From Candidatus Hodarchaeaceae archaeon (GTDB lineage: Archaea > Hadarchaeota > Hadarchaeia > Hadarchaeales > Hadarchaeaceae): a DNA stretch of 64,000 nt. The notes below the pieces were generated by a model. It ran no database searches and had not been told where the DNA came from. It was given only the letters and a program-made list of their open reading frames with translations. The stretch spans positions 62,001 to 126,000 of the forward strand of contig JASEGJ010000001.1 of NCBI GenBank assembly GCA_030018135.1. The letters run 5' to 3'. The position numbers and the translations under genes are program-made. Positions 6,226-14,682 of this stretch are shown here, in pieces (position 1 is the first letter of the stretch; each line of letters starts with the position of its first letter).

Positions 6226-9098
6226 CTAACCCTTTGCAACGCCAATGGGCTTGAGCCGAGCGACCATCCGCGCAGTGCCCGCGTCGTGGCTGACCTTCAC
6301 CACGCGATCGACATCTTTGTAAGCTTCGGGGGCCTCCTCCGCGATGACCGATATCTTCACCGCTCGCACGATGATGCCCTTGGCTTCCAAGTCGCGTTTG
6401 ACCTGCTCGCCCCAGTATTGCTTTAGCGCCGCGGTTCGACTCATGTGGCGCCCGGAGCCGTGTGCGGTCGAGGCAAAGGTCTCCTGCATGGCCTGTTCGG
6501 TGCCCACCAACACGTAGGAAGCGGTGCCCATGTCCCCCGGGATCAATACAGGCTGGCCGACATCGCGATAAATTGCCGGTATATCCGGATGTCCTGGCCC
6601 GAACGCGCGCGTCGCACCCTTGCGGTGCACGTAAACCTTCCGTAGCTCGCCGTCGACGCGGTGTTCCTCGAGCTTGGCGATATTGTGCGCCACGTCGTAA
6701 ATTATGTGCAAACCAAGGCTTCCGGCATCGCGACCGAATACCTGCTCGAAGGACTGTCTGACCCAGTGGGTTATCATCTGGCGATTGGCCCAAGCGTAGT
6801 TCGCCGCGCACGCCATCGCTGAAAAGTAAGCTTGCCCCTCGGGCGAGGTCACGGGCACATTCACCAGCTCTCGGTCTGGAAGCTCGATCTTATATTGCCT
6901 GACCACGCGCTCCATCGTCCTGAGGTAATCGGAACAGACTTGGTGGCCCAAACCTCGCGAGCCCGTATGGATCATCACCGTTACCTGTCCCTCGCGCTCT
7001 ATGCCAAACTTGCTGGCCACCTGTGGGTCGAGGATCTTATCGACCTGCTGCACCTCGAGGAAGTGATTGCCTGAGCCTAGGCTACCCAACTGTGGGAAGC
7101 CCCGTTGCTTCGCGCTCATGCTGACCTTCTTGGCGTCTGCACCCGCCATACAGCCGCCCTCCTCCAAGCGCTCGATGTCCTCCTTCCAACCGAAGCCGTT
7201 CTCGACGGCCCACCTCGCCCCATTCGTCAGGACCTCGTCCAGCTGGGCGAGTGTGAGCTTCATGTGGCCTGTGCTCCCCAAGCCTGAGGGCACGTTTCGG
7301 AAGAGTGTTTCCACTAGCTGGCGAAGCTTTGGCTGGATATCTTTTTTATCGAGGTTTGTTTGCAGCAACCTGACCCCACAATTTGAAACCACAAAACAGT
7401 CCGCAACAAAGTTGTGATGATTATCCCTAACCGTAAAGTCGTACACTTGACCATTGTGTTCGATCTCCTCCATTTTCACGATCCTATCGTAAACAATTTC
7501 CCCCTCCAAAAACTTGCTCAAAAATTCCTCAAATCTGATGAAGCCCTTTGGAGGTCTAGCCCCTTCGGTTTCCTCGTATATGCTCCTCTCGATAAACTTT
7601 TTATTGACCGGCCCCTCGTACCTCTTCATCAGTTCCTTAGCGCTGCTTTCCCTGCGATCCTCCCGTGTCTCCTTCCTTAAAAGCTCCCTTTCCTGAACAA
7701 TGGCTTGTTTTAGTCTTAGGTAGACGACCGCTGCCATAGCGAGTGCCCTTCGTTTTCTGTTGTATTCGTATCCCACCTTAGACCATAATTTGACCAAGTT
7801 TTCGGGATCTCCGTGAACTAAGAGCCTATAGATTGCCTTGTTCTCGGTCTCCTCAGCGATTGAAATAGTTGAACTCACACCGAACTCCCTAAGCATCTCC
7901 TTTAAATCCCGCAGGAATTTGAGACCGTTTCTCTCTTTCCCCTTCTCTTTGGAAAGCTTTAGCTCGGGCATGTAGAAATTGTAGCCATTCATCGTTTTCG
8001 GCTTGGACATTTCCGCTCCAAAATAGGCAGCCAAAAATAATCTTTTCAACCAGTTGGGTAATCTACGCAACCATCTCGGAACGCGGAAGTCTGCTTTTGT
8101 TTTATCTCCCTTTGGATAGCCAAGTGCCCGTAGGAGTTCGGTGAGGCTCCTAGCAGAAACTCTCAGGAAAACCTCATTTCTAACAAATCTATATCCCTTA
8201 ATTTCGTGCTCCCGTCTCCTCTCGTATATCCTGCCGGCATATCCTAGGGAATTTAGATCCGTCTTTACGTCTTCCAGATCGCTTCTTTCCCCGTAAAATA
8301 CCACGTTCTTGCCGTAGACGACCCCGTCGCCCAGCAAGTAGCTGAAGATTTTCACAAGGTAAGGCAACTTTTCATTTGTAGTAGTGAGGGGAAGCAGTCC
8401 TCGCTTTTTCAACTCTTCTCTAATTGCTTTCCCAAAGCTTTCTTCCGACGCGATCTCGAACTCCACCGGTTCCTCGTAAGCTACGCCCTCAAATGGGTGA
8501 ATCCCAACTTCCTCACCCTGGTAGAGATTCTTGGCCTCCTTCATCCCTACCCTAGTTAGGACTGGGTGATCTGGGGAGAGGGTCAACTTAAACCCTGCCG
8601 CTGTTTCAATCCTTCGGAGGGTCTGTTCATCCCTGTTGAGAGTCAGAAGAACTTCAGTGGGCCTAGCGTGGCCTTGGTTCAGTACGATTACTTGGTCACC
8701 CACGGAGACCTTTTCAATTTCAGCCCAATATCCGAGGGGGGTTAAGACCTTAGTATCCCTTGGAAGGCAGTTGATATCATAGCCCACACCGCCGGGGCTG
8801 ATGACACCCGTCTCAGCATCTGTGGCGGCTACACCCCCGATGGGGAACCCTTAGCCCGAACACGTTTGGACGTGTTCGAATAGCCCTGGTGCCCATCGGG
8901 GAGCGTTATCGAGTACTTATAGATCCCTTGCAGGAACGAAACATTCGCGGCCTGCTCCAGCGTCAGGTCCTTCCTCATCTCGTTGAGCAATTCGGCATCT
9001 GCATAAACTCGGGCTGGCGCGCGCATCCCGCGCTTGTAGTCCTGAGGGATCTCCCAGCGGACATCGTCGATTTGCTTTATTTTACCAGTCCACGACAT
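6226..9098 (-). CDS. rtcB: tRNA-splicing ligase RtcB, interrupted by a BHB intron and an intein
   Basis: RtcB joins RNA ends (2',3'-cyclic phosphate to 5'-OH) with GTP and Mn2+, using archease as cofactor; it is the archaeal ligase for spliced tRNA exons. Exon 1 (9098-8880) encodes 73 residues ending ...LPDGHQGY. The frame then breaks and resumes at 8850 with [11 protein letters not shown]. The 29 bases between (8851-8879) form a bulge-helix-bulge intron. An intein (8769-7381) lies before the catalytic Cys. The downstream extein (7380-6226, 384 residues) has GSGNHFLEV and [12 protein letters not shown] (the guanylated His). After both removals the protein is about 484 residues, normal for archaeal RtcB. 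An in-frame GTG lies at 9107; the ATG at 9098 follows GTGAG and is preferred. If the intron stays, translation stops at 8829. Confidence 0.93.
7381..8769 (-). mobile_element. LAGLIDADG-type intein in RtcB (463 residues)
   Basis: Inserted between GGVGYDIN and CGVRLL, directly before the metal-binding catalytic Cys, a known intein site in archaeal RtcB. Starts [15 protein letters not shown] (block A) with a TxxH-type block B ([11 protein letters not shown]). A central LAGLIDADG endonuclease has [12 protein letters not shown] and [11 protein letters not shown] as its two helices. It ends with block F/G ([14 protein letters not shown], then CFVVSN) followed by Cys. The penultimate residue is Ser rather than the usual His, a variation seen in some inteins. 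The reading frame is intact, so splicing and possibly homing activity may persist. Confidence 0.93.
8851..8879 (-). other. 29-nt bulge-helix-bulge intron in rtcB mRNA
   Basis: Minus strand, 5' to 3'. Exon 1 ends CCCCGATGGG, CACCAG, GGCT, AT. The intron begins T, then CGAACACG, loop TCCAAA, CGTGTTCG, GGCT, AA. Exon 2 begins GGGTTCCCCATCGGGG. The 8-bp inner helix is perfect. The central helix pairs GGCT with GGCT (two G-C, two G-U pairs). The bulges are ATT and AAG, 3 nt each, and cutting after the second base of each gives exon ends ...TAT/GGG.... This restores the RtcB motif HQGY-GFPIGG exactly. The exons add a 10-bp outer helix (CCCCGATGGG with CCCATCGGGG), joined through a small internal loop. 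The geometry equals that of the tRNA introns here. Removal by the tRNA endonuclease is inference. Confidence 0.85.
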
Positions 9099-9161
9099 TT
9101 TTCTCACATAAATAAGGTGGACACAATGTTACTAATTACCTTTTGGTTCGGAAAAGTATGC

Positions 9162-9518
9162 CTAGCTTTGTAAAAGAAAACTCCCTATGGCAGCTCCGGT
9201 ATGTGGGGCTTTTGTAAGTAGTCCGGAGAGTAATAGTTTTCTTAGTTCATTTCGTCGGCTAATCCGGACCCAAGAGCGATTTTGATTATCATGCGTTGTA
9301 AGAGTACATTTGATCCCAAAACAATATCGAAGCATGTGAGCAATTTTGGCCATTGCTTGAGAGTCGTGTGACCCCAACTCAAATGATCCATATCTACCTG
9401 CTTTCACGCGGAAATACCCTCGATGTTTGAATACCTCCAATAGTACTAGCTTGGCTTTTTTGCCGTTTCCTGCTTTTAGATGCCCCCAATCTCCGTAATA
9501 CTTCCGGTATCGACTCAA
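9162..9518 (-). CDS. Small basic protein, homing-endonuclease half-domain-like
   Basis: 118 residues, rich in Lys/Arg. Its start overlaps the stop of the LAGLIDADG gene by 4 nt, so the two are co-translated. The segment AMAKIAHMLRYCFGIKCTL followed by RSWVRISRRNELRKLLL resembles the alpha-beta C-terminal half of LAGLIDADG enzymes, but no acidic LAGLIDADG helix is visible. It may be a detached DNA-binding part of the neighbouring endonuclease or an unrelated protein. I do not recognise the family with confidence. Confidence 0.5.
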   Translation of the reverse strand: MSRYRKYYGDWGHLKAGNGKKAKLVLLEVFKHRGYFRVKAGRYGSFELGSHDSQAMAKIAHMLRYCFGIKCTLTTHDNQNRSWVRISRRNELRKLLLSGLLTKAPHTGAAIGSFLLQS

Positions 9519-10090
9519 GATAGCCGCAATTTCATTTGCTTACGCTGATGATAGAAGCCGACTCTATTGTAGAAGCGCTCCAAATTTTCCCGTCCACAAA
9601 TCCTTAGCAGATGGGTCCCTCTATGGCTCCGAAATTTTAGATGCGAATAAATACCGAAATCCTTGACCAAAACTGCTCTTAGGTGACATAATCCTGCTTG
9701 GTTTACCGATTCAACAGTTACTTCTCTGTTTACGTAAGTGACCGTAGCGTCTGAATCAAAAAACGCCCTTATCCATTCCCGAATCCATCGCTGTTTTTTA
9801 AGATTAGGCATCCGCCACTTATGGGAGCCCACTGGCCCTAAAGATAAGATTGTGTGGACGACTTTCTTTTTTTGGGCCAATACTGTAAACCATGCGCCAT
9901 ACCTACCTTCCGCCTCATGGACGCTTGGGGGATAATCGAGCTTAGCAAAAGCTTCTACTATTCTGTTCAAACAAGCTCGATCATCAATCTTGATGTCCAA
10001 ACGAACTCTGGACTTCCGATAAGGATAACTGTAGATATTGGCATAACCATCGCCGCACACGTAGCCATGCAATCTGGCAAGGTACCGCAT
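9515..10090 (-). CDS. LAGLIDADG homing endonuclease, free-standing
   Basis: 191 residues with two LAGLIDADG-like helices: LHGYVCGDGY near the N-terminus and IREWIRAFFDSDATV around residues 103-117, each with the acidic catalytic position. It lies between archease and rtcB, genes that are often neighbours in archaea, and therefore looks inserted. It is not inside the intein or the 29-nt intron of rtcB, but sits next to a gene carrying both. The first ATG is used; the frame is open a little further upstream without a clear binding site. Function inferred from motifs. Confidence 0.75.
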   Translation of the reverse strand: MRYLARLHGYVCGDGYANIYSYPYRKSRVRLDIKIDDRACLNRIVEAFAKLDYPPSVHEAEGRYGAWFTVLAQKKKVVHTILSLGPVGSHKWRMPNLKKQRWIREWIRAFFDSDATVTYVNREVTVESVNQAGLCHLRAVLVKDFGIYSHLKFRSHRGTHLLRICGRENLERFYNRVGFYHQRKQMKLRLS

Positions 10091-10198
10091 CTTTTGCGAA
10101 TTTACCTTTATGGATGCACCCCGACAAATTAGCTGAAGAAAAAACGACCTAAGCGATTTTGGGGAGAGAGATGCCCGAAAGTAACTATAAAGGCCAGC

Positions 10199-10627
10199 TC
10201 AGATATCGACGACCGCTTGTACCGAACACCTGCCAGGCTCGTGCTTGATCTCCATCATGTGATAGGTCATAGCCTTGACCGCGGTACGGGTATCATGACG
10301 CTTCGGGTCGAAACGCTCCCCCCAAGCCCTGGCTTTGACCTTGAAGTTGTGGTCGCGCTGAATGAGCTCATCGACCTTAAATTTGGACATCACAAACCCC
10401 TGTGCATCATAAAAGTAGAGGAACCGCTCGAGCCAGTCATACAGCAGCGCGCCCTCGTCCTCGGCCTCGAGCTCGATGCTGACCTCCTGCAGCGGGCGTA
10501 CTTGGCTGGTGTCCACCATCACCTCGAATAGGGCCAAGGCCGCATTCTCGAGCGCCTCGGCTAGGTCTCGTCCATAAGCGCGGAAGCCTACGTCGGAGGG
10601 ATGCTCAACCCACTCGAAGCGCTTCAT
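10199..10627 (-). CDS. Archease, RtcB cofactor
   Basis: 142 residues from the ATG at 10627. Archease speeds RtcB guanylation and multiple turnover. Diagnostic pattern: MKRFEWVEHPSDVGFRAYG at the start, ALENAALALFEVMVDTS, the GERFDPKRH metal-site region, KAMTYHMMEI and a terminal VDI. An ATG at 10669 is in frame, but the TATA-like CTTTTAAAATTAAATG at 10682-10667 would place transcription start near 10650, so the internal ATG, which also matches the family N-terminus, is preferred. Same strand as rtcB, separated by the two LAGLIDADG-type genes. Confidence 0.93.
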   Translation of the reverse strand: MKRFEWVEHPSDVGFRAYGRDLAEALENAALALFEVMVDTSQVRPLQEVSIELEAEDEGALLYDWLERFLYFYDAQGFVMSKFKVDELIQRDHNFKVKARAWGERFDPKRHDTRTAVKAMTYHMMEIKHEPGRCSVQAVVDI

Positions 10628-10666
10628 TTCAACATCCGCCGAAATTTTCTTTAATCGATCAATCCA

Positions 10667-10698
10667 CATTTAATTTTAAAAGTTGAGACATTTAAATT
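10667..10698. promoter_or_regulatory. Divergent promoter, archease / PfkB kinase
   Basis: An AT-rich stretch holds TTTTAAAA-type TATA boxes on both strands (about 10675-10682). On the plus strand, initiation about 25 nt later lands at or just before the ATG at 10708, giving a leaderless or near-leaderless kinase mRNA. On the minus strand it serves archease. Based only on sequence and spacing. Confidence 0.5.
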
Positions 10699-10707
10699 AC
10701 GGCTGGG

Positions 10708-11631
10708 ATGGCGCTGCGGTCCAAATTGGATTTAATAGCGGTTGGCAACCTTAACATCGACCTAATTGGTAGGATCAAAGGGCTCCCCGCTCGAGACGAG
10801 AAGTTGCTACTGGAAGAATTCGCACGATGTCCCGGCGGCGGGGCGGCAAACTTCGCGGTTGCGTGCTCCAGGCTGGGCTTAAAATCTGGCTTCATAGGGT
10901 GCGTTGGCAGCGATGAATTCGGCAAAGAAATTCTTGCCGACCTCGAACGGGAAAACGTGGATAAAACGCATGTAAAAATTGTCGACGCACCAACCGGACT
11001 CGTCTTCGCCCTCTCGACTCCCGGGGGCGATCATTTCTCAGTTGCATACCGAGGGGCAAACTTATTCCTAAAACCCGAGGATATCGACGACGACTACATC
11101 AAGAAAACTAAACTGCTGCACGCGAGCAGCGTCACACCTGAGGTAGCGCTCGCGGTTGGCTCAAAGGCCGAAAAATATGGGCTCTTGGCCTCGCTTGATC
11201 TAGGGGCAGAGCTGGCGGAGCTTAAGATAGGTAAGCTGCTCGAGATCATCGAACTTTTCGACATCTGCTTCATGAACCGAAGAACTTACAAAAAAGTCTT
11301 CAGGGGAAGGCCAAGCAAGAGAGGAATTTTGAAAAATTTCCCCGAGGGGCTCGAAGTTTTGGTCGTGACAATGGGTGCAAGGGGTGCCATGGCGACCGAT
11401 GGCAAAAGCGTAGCCTCCGGTCCACCGTACAAGGTTGAGGTGAGGGACTCAACCGGCGCGGGCGATGCTTTCGCTGCCGCCTTCGATGTCGTCTGGTTGC
11501 GGGGCGGGGACTTAGAAAAAGCCATTAGATATGCCCTAGCGGGGGCTGCAATTAAGATTCAACGCCTCGGGGCTAGGGAGGGACTGCCAACCATGGAGGA
11601 GCTCGAAGAGTTCGTGCGAACTCATGTCTGA
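10708..11631 (+). CDS. PfkB-family carbohydrate/nucleoside kinase (1)
   Basis: 307 residues, ribokinase fold. The N-terminal GNLNIDLIG strand and GGGAANFAVACSRLG loop bind substrate. The C-terminal DSTGAGDAFAAAFD holds the anion-hole glycine and the catalytic Asp. PfkB members in archaea include ribokinase, ADP-dependent ribose-1-phosphate kinase and nucleoside kinases. The neighbouring nucleoside phosphorylases and nucleoside importer suggest a substrate such as a nucleoside or ribose-1-phosphate, but residues alone do not settle it. A second, related kinase follows at 12626. Confidence 0.9.
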   Translation: MALRSKLDLIAVGNLNIDLIGRIKGLPARDEKLLLEEFARCPGGGAANFAVACSRLGLKSGFIGCVGSDEFGKEILADLERENVDKTHVKIVDAPTGLVFALSTPGGDHFSVAYRGANLFLKPEDIDDDYIKKTKLLHASSVTPEVALAVGSKAEKYGLLASLDLGAELAELKIGKLLEIIELFDICFMNRRTYKKVFRGRPSKRGILKNFPEGLEVLVVTMGARGAMATDGKSVASGPPYKVEVRDSTGAGDAFAAAFDVVWLRGGDLEKAIRYALAGAAIKIQRLGAREGLPTMEELEEFVRTHV

Positions 11632-11655
11632 TCAGACTTCGCCTGCTTTGGCTGC

Positions 11656-12525
11656 CTAATCCTTCGTGCATGCCTTCCTGACCGACTGAACTGCCCTCAT
11701 GTACTCCTCCACGCGTTTGACGCTGACCGGATTCTGCGCTATTCCCTTTTCCTTTAGACTTGTCCCCACGATGGCTCCGTCTGCATACTTCAAAAATTTG
11801 GCGATGTTATCCTTGTTCGTTCCGCTGCCCACCAAAACTGGACGGTTGGGGGCCGCCCGCTTGGCCCTTTTTACCTCCTCGAGCCTCGCTGGGAGGCCAG
11901 TCATCTTCCCTGTAACGATAATTGCATCGGCAAGGTAAAAGTCGGTCCAAGCTACGTGGGTCTCTAAGTCGATTCCGGGAAACATCACCGCGTGTTTTTT
12001 GCATACATCAGCGAAAATTTTGATGTGCTCAGCTCCCAGGTTCTTCCTGAACCTGAGCAAGTCTGCGGCGACGCCATGGTCGAATTCGCCCGTATCCCAA
12101 ACGAGCGCTCCGGTGTAAGCACAAACGCGTATGAATTTCGCTCCCGCAGCTACGGCGATCGAAAGCGTGACTCGGCCACCGTTATGGATCACGTTGACCC
12201 CAACTGGGACATCGACGGCTTTGACTACTTCTCCAGCAGCGACCGTCTGCGACGCGATTTCCTCCGGTGGGACATTGTCGCCCACGTAGTACGGGAGGTC
12301 CCACATGTTTTCCACCATTACTCCATCGACTCCACCATCAACGAGTGCCTGTGCATCTCTCAGGGCTTGCTCGATGATGGCATCCATCCCATATCCGCCA
12401 TATCCGGGCGAACCAGGCAGCGGCACTAGATGCACCATCCCGATGATCGGCTTCTTAACCCCAAAGATCTCCCTAAGGGACTTCAGGCGCTTGCCGTAGA
12501 ACTCTTCCACCCATCCGCTAGACAT
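11656..12525 (-). CDS. BtpA/SgcQ-family TIM-barrel protein (1)
   Basis: 289 residues. KPIIGMVHLVPLPGSPGY at residues 24-41, DGVDGVMVENM, PVGVNVIHNGG and LVGSGTNKDNI are signature blocks of the BtpA family, a phosphate-binding TIM barrel. Cyanobacterial BtpA affects photosystem I stability and bacterial SgcQ lies in sugar operons; no enzymatic reaction is firmly known. Here the gene lies between two PfkB kinases, and a paralogue lies at 14683, both next to nucleoside phosphorylases. That context suggests a role in nucleoside-derived sugar phosphate metabolism (inference). Convergent to the first kinase. Confidence 0.85.
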   Translation of the reverse strand: MSSGWVEEFYGKRLKSLREIFGVKKPIIGMVHLVPLPGSPGYGGYGMDAIIEQALRDAQALVDGGVDGVMVENMWDLPYYVGDNVPPEEIASQTVAAGEVVKAVDVPVGVNVIHNGGRVTLSIAVAAGAKFIRVCAYTGALVWDTGEFDHGVAADLLRFRKNLGAEHIKIFADVCKKHAVMFPGIDLETHVAWTDFYLADAIIVTGKMTGLPARLEEVKRAKRAAPNRPVLVGSGTNKDNIAKFLKYADGAIVGTSLKEKGIAQNPVSVKRVEEYMRAVQSVRKACTKD

Positions 12526-12625
12526 GGCCTCACTTCGCGAGTTTGTATCTCAATAGGAGGTTGGCTCGATGAGTATAAATTTTTAACAAGAGTGGGCCAA
12601 AGGCTCTTTAACGATAGGCGATTTC

Positions 12626-13567
12626 ATGAAAAGGTTGGTCTTGGCGGTCGGGGATGCCAACGTGGACCTCATAGCTCGCATCACACTTTTTCCGAAAAAG
12701 GGAGGGGAGGCCTTGCTTGAACAGCTGGAAAGGCGAGCTGGAGGTTCGGCCGCAAATTTCTCCGTCGCAGTTTCCCGATTGGGGCTAAGCTCGGGATTCA
12801 TCGGAAGGATCGGAGACGACTCCTTCGGCCATTTTTTGATCGATGAGTTTAAAAGGGAAAAAGTGAATGTCGACCAGCTACAGGTCGACAAGGAAATCGG
12901 GACTGGTCTAACGTTCATACTAGTGACGGAGGATGGCGAAAGGACGATGTTTGGCTTTCGGGGGGCGAACGTATACCTCTCAGCTGATGAGATAGACATG
13001 GGCTATGTTCAAAACGCTGATGTCCTCCACATCTCTGGGTATTCGTTCCTCAGGGATCCCCAGAGGGAAGCCGCTTTGAAGATACTTGACGGAGCAAAAA
13101 AGGCTGGAACCTTCATCTCCTTCGATGCAGGGATCTTGCCAACCATGAAGGTCGCGAATCGTTTACGTGGAGTTCTGCGATCGGTCGATCTGTTGTTCCT
13201 AAGCGAGACGGAGGCCGAGTTGTTGATGGGCGTTAAAAATCCTGAAAATGCGGCCAGATGTTCTCTCAAGTTAGGGCCGAAGATCGTTGTGTTGAAATTG
13301 GGGGAAAGGGGCTGCCTCGTGTTGACCGAAGGGAAGGAAATCCTTTCACCTGCTTTCGATGTAAAGGTTGTGGACACCACGGGAGCTGGCGATGCCTTTG
13401 ACGCTGGCTTTCTCATTGGCGTCATTGAGGGGTGGAATCACGAAAAGGTCGCGCGATTCGCCAACGCCGTTGGGGCCCTCTCCGCCATGAAGGTTGGGGC
13501 CAGGGCAGCCCTGCCAACCACGGGAGAAGTCGAAGGATTTCTGAGGAGATTTAGAGCAGGGAATTGA
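12626..13567 (+). CDS. PfkB-family carbohydrate/nucleoside kinase (2)
   Basis: 313 residues and the same architecture as the kinase at 10708: GDANVDLIARI at the start, GGSAANFSVAVSRLG, and the catalytic DTTGAGDAFDAGF near the C-terminus. Divergent from the first BtpA gene. TATA-like elements occur in the 100-nt gap before it. Probably acts on ribose-phosphate or a nucleoside, given the nearby phosphorylases; exact substrate unknown. Confidence 0.9.
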   Translation: MKRLVLAVGDANVDLIARITLFPKKGGEALLEQLERRAGGSAANFSVAVSRLGLSSGFIGRIGDDSFGHFLIDEFKREKVNVDQLQVDKEIGTGLTFILVTEDGERTMFGFRGANVYLSADEIDMGYVQNADVLHISGYSFLRDPQREAALKILDGAKKAGTFISFDAGILPTMKVANRLRGVLRSVDLLFLSETEAELLMGVKNPENAARCSLKLGPKIVVLKLGERGCLVLTEGKEILSPAFDVKVVDTTGAGDAFDAGFLIGVIEGWNHEKVARFANAVGALSAMKVGARAALPTTGEVEGFLRRFRAGN

Positions 13568-13646
13568 TCTAAAAATCAAATGTGGAAACTACGCCAACAC
13601 CAACTACTTAATTTACCATCCATCTATAGAGTGAAGGGGCCTAAAC

Positions 13647-13907
13647 ATGAGCACGGTTGAAATTGAAATACTTGGAATTGTCGCCGCCATTTTGGTAAAC
13701 GCGGCCTCAATTCCGCAGGTGTTAAAAACGGCCACGACGAAGCAGGTGAGAGACATTTCCTTACCCTTTTGGATGATATTGCTCATGGGCGCCTTCCTCT
13801 GGGCTATCTATGGGATTTTGGTTCGCGGGATTGCCCTCATCCTGTCCAGTCTAGTGACCTGTAGCTTGTGCTTGACGATGATAGCATTAATTTTGAGGTA
13901 TAGGTGA
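13647..13907 (+). CDS. SemiSWEET/PQ-loop sugar transporter
   Basis: 86 residues with three predicted membrane helices (about 6-24, 42-60 and 64-83) and the PQ motif in NAASIPQVLKTATTKQ. SemiSWEETs dimerise to form a small sugar channel. The stop codon overlaps the ATG of the nucleoside phosphorylase gene (TGATG), so the two are probably co-translated. This suggests it moves a sugar or nucleoside used by that enzyme. Confidence 0.88.
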   Translation: MSTVEIEILGIVAAILVNAASIPQVLKTATTKQVRDISLPFWMILLMGAFLWAIYGILVRGIALILSSLVTCSLCLTMIALILRYR

Positions 13908-14665
13908 TGACCGTGCGATTGAAAAAGCGAATACAACCGCACATCATGTGCGGCGTGGGTGATGTCGCGAGATACGTCCTCCTTCCGGGCGATCCAAGGA
14001 GGGTGGAGAGGATCGCATCGTTTTTCAAGGAAGCGCGAAAGGTCGCGGAGTACCGGGGATTTGTGACCTATACCGGCAAAGTCGACAGGGTGGAAATCTC
14101 GACCTGCTCGACGGGCATCGGATGCCCGTCCGCAGCCATCGTCGTGGAGGAGCTCGCTAGAATAGGTGCTCAAACTTTGATCAGAGTCGGCACGACCGGG
14201 GCCCTGCAACCAGAGATAGAGGTCGGCGATATAATCATCGCCACCGCGGCCGTGCGCGCGGACGGCACGAGCAAGGTCTATGTACCGGCTGAGTATCCAG
14301 CTGTCGCGGACTTCGGCGTGGTTTCGGCGCTTACCAAAGCCGCGGAAAAATTGGGCACGAAAGCTCACGTCGGAAAGGTCGTGAGCACCGATGCCTTTTA
14401 CGCCGGTCAGCTTGATATCTGGGGCAAGGCGAACGTGCTATCGGCTGAGATGGAGTGCTCGACCATCTTCACCGTCGCTGGACTCAAGGGGCTTAGGGCC
14501 GGGGCAATTTTAGCCGTCGATGGCAACCTTACAAGGGGGGTCAAAAAGGGAGAGTTCGAGCCCGGCGAAAAAACCGGAGAGCTGGATGAGCGCGTGCAAA
14601 GGGCGATCGATAAGGAAATCGAGATCGCGATCGAGGCTGTGAAAATTTTGGAAGGAACTAAATAG
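13907..14665 (+). CDS. Nucleoside phosphorylase, uridine phosphorylase-like (1)
   Basis: About 252 residues of the NP-I family. LLPGDPRRVERIA binds phosphate, TGIGCPSAAIVVEEL and RVGTTGALQP shape the active site, and VLSAEMECSTIFTVAGL carries the ribose-binding Glu-Met-Glu pattern. It splits nucleosides with phosphate into base and ribose-1-phosphate. Start set at the ATG overlapping the SemiSWEET stop; an in-frame GTG lies one codon earlier. Base preference cannot be told from these motifs. Confidence 0.9.
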   Translation: MTVRLKKRIQPHIMCGVGDVARYVLLPGDPRRVERIASFFKEARKVAEYRGFVTYTGKVDRVEISTCSTGIGCPSAAIVVEELARIGAQTLIRVGTTGALQPEIEVGDIIIATAAVRADGTSKVYVPAEYPAVADFGVVSALTKAAEKLGTKAHVGKVVSTDAFYAGQLDIWGKANVLSAEMECSTIFTVAGLKGLRAGAILAVDGNLTRGVKKGEFEPGEKTGELDERVQRAIDKEIEIAIEAVKILEGTK

Positions 14666-14682
14666 CGCACCGTTTCTTGAAT

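Noticed and set aside
8845-8886. The rtcB interruption as a small transposed element with a GGGCTA target duplication
   Set aside because: Removing one GGGCTA copy plus the insert would leave GGC TAA, a stop codon. Only the cut predicted by the BHB motif (TAT/GGG) restores RtcB.
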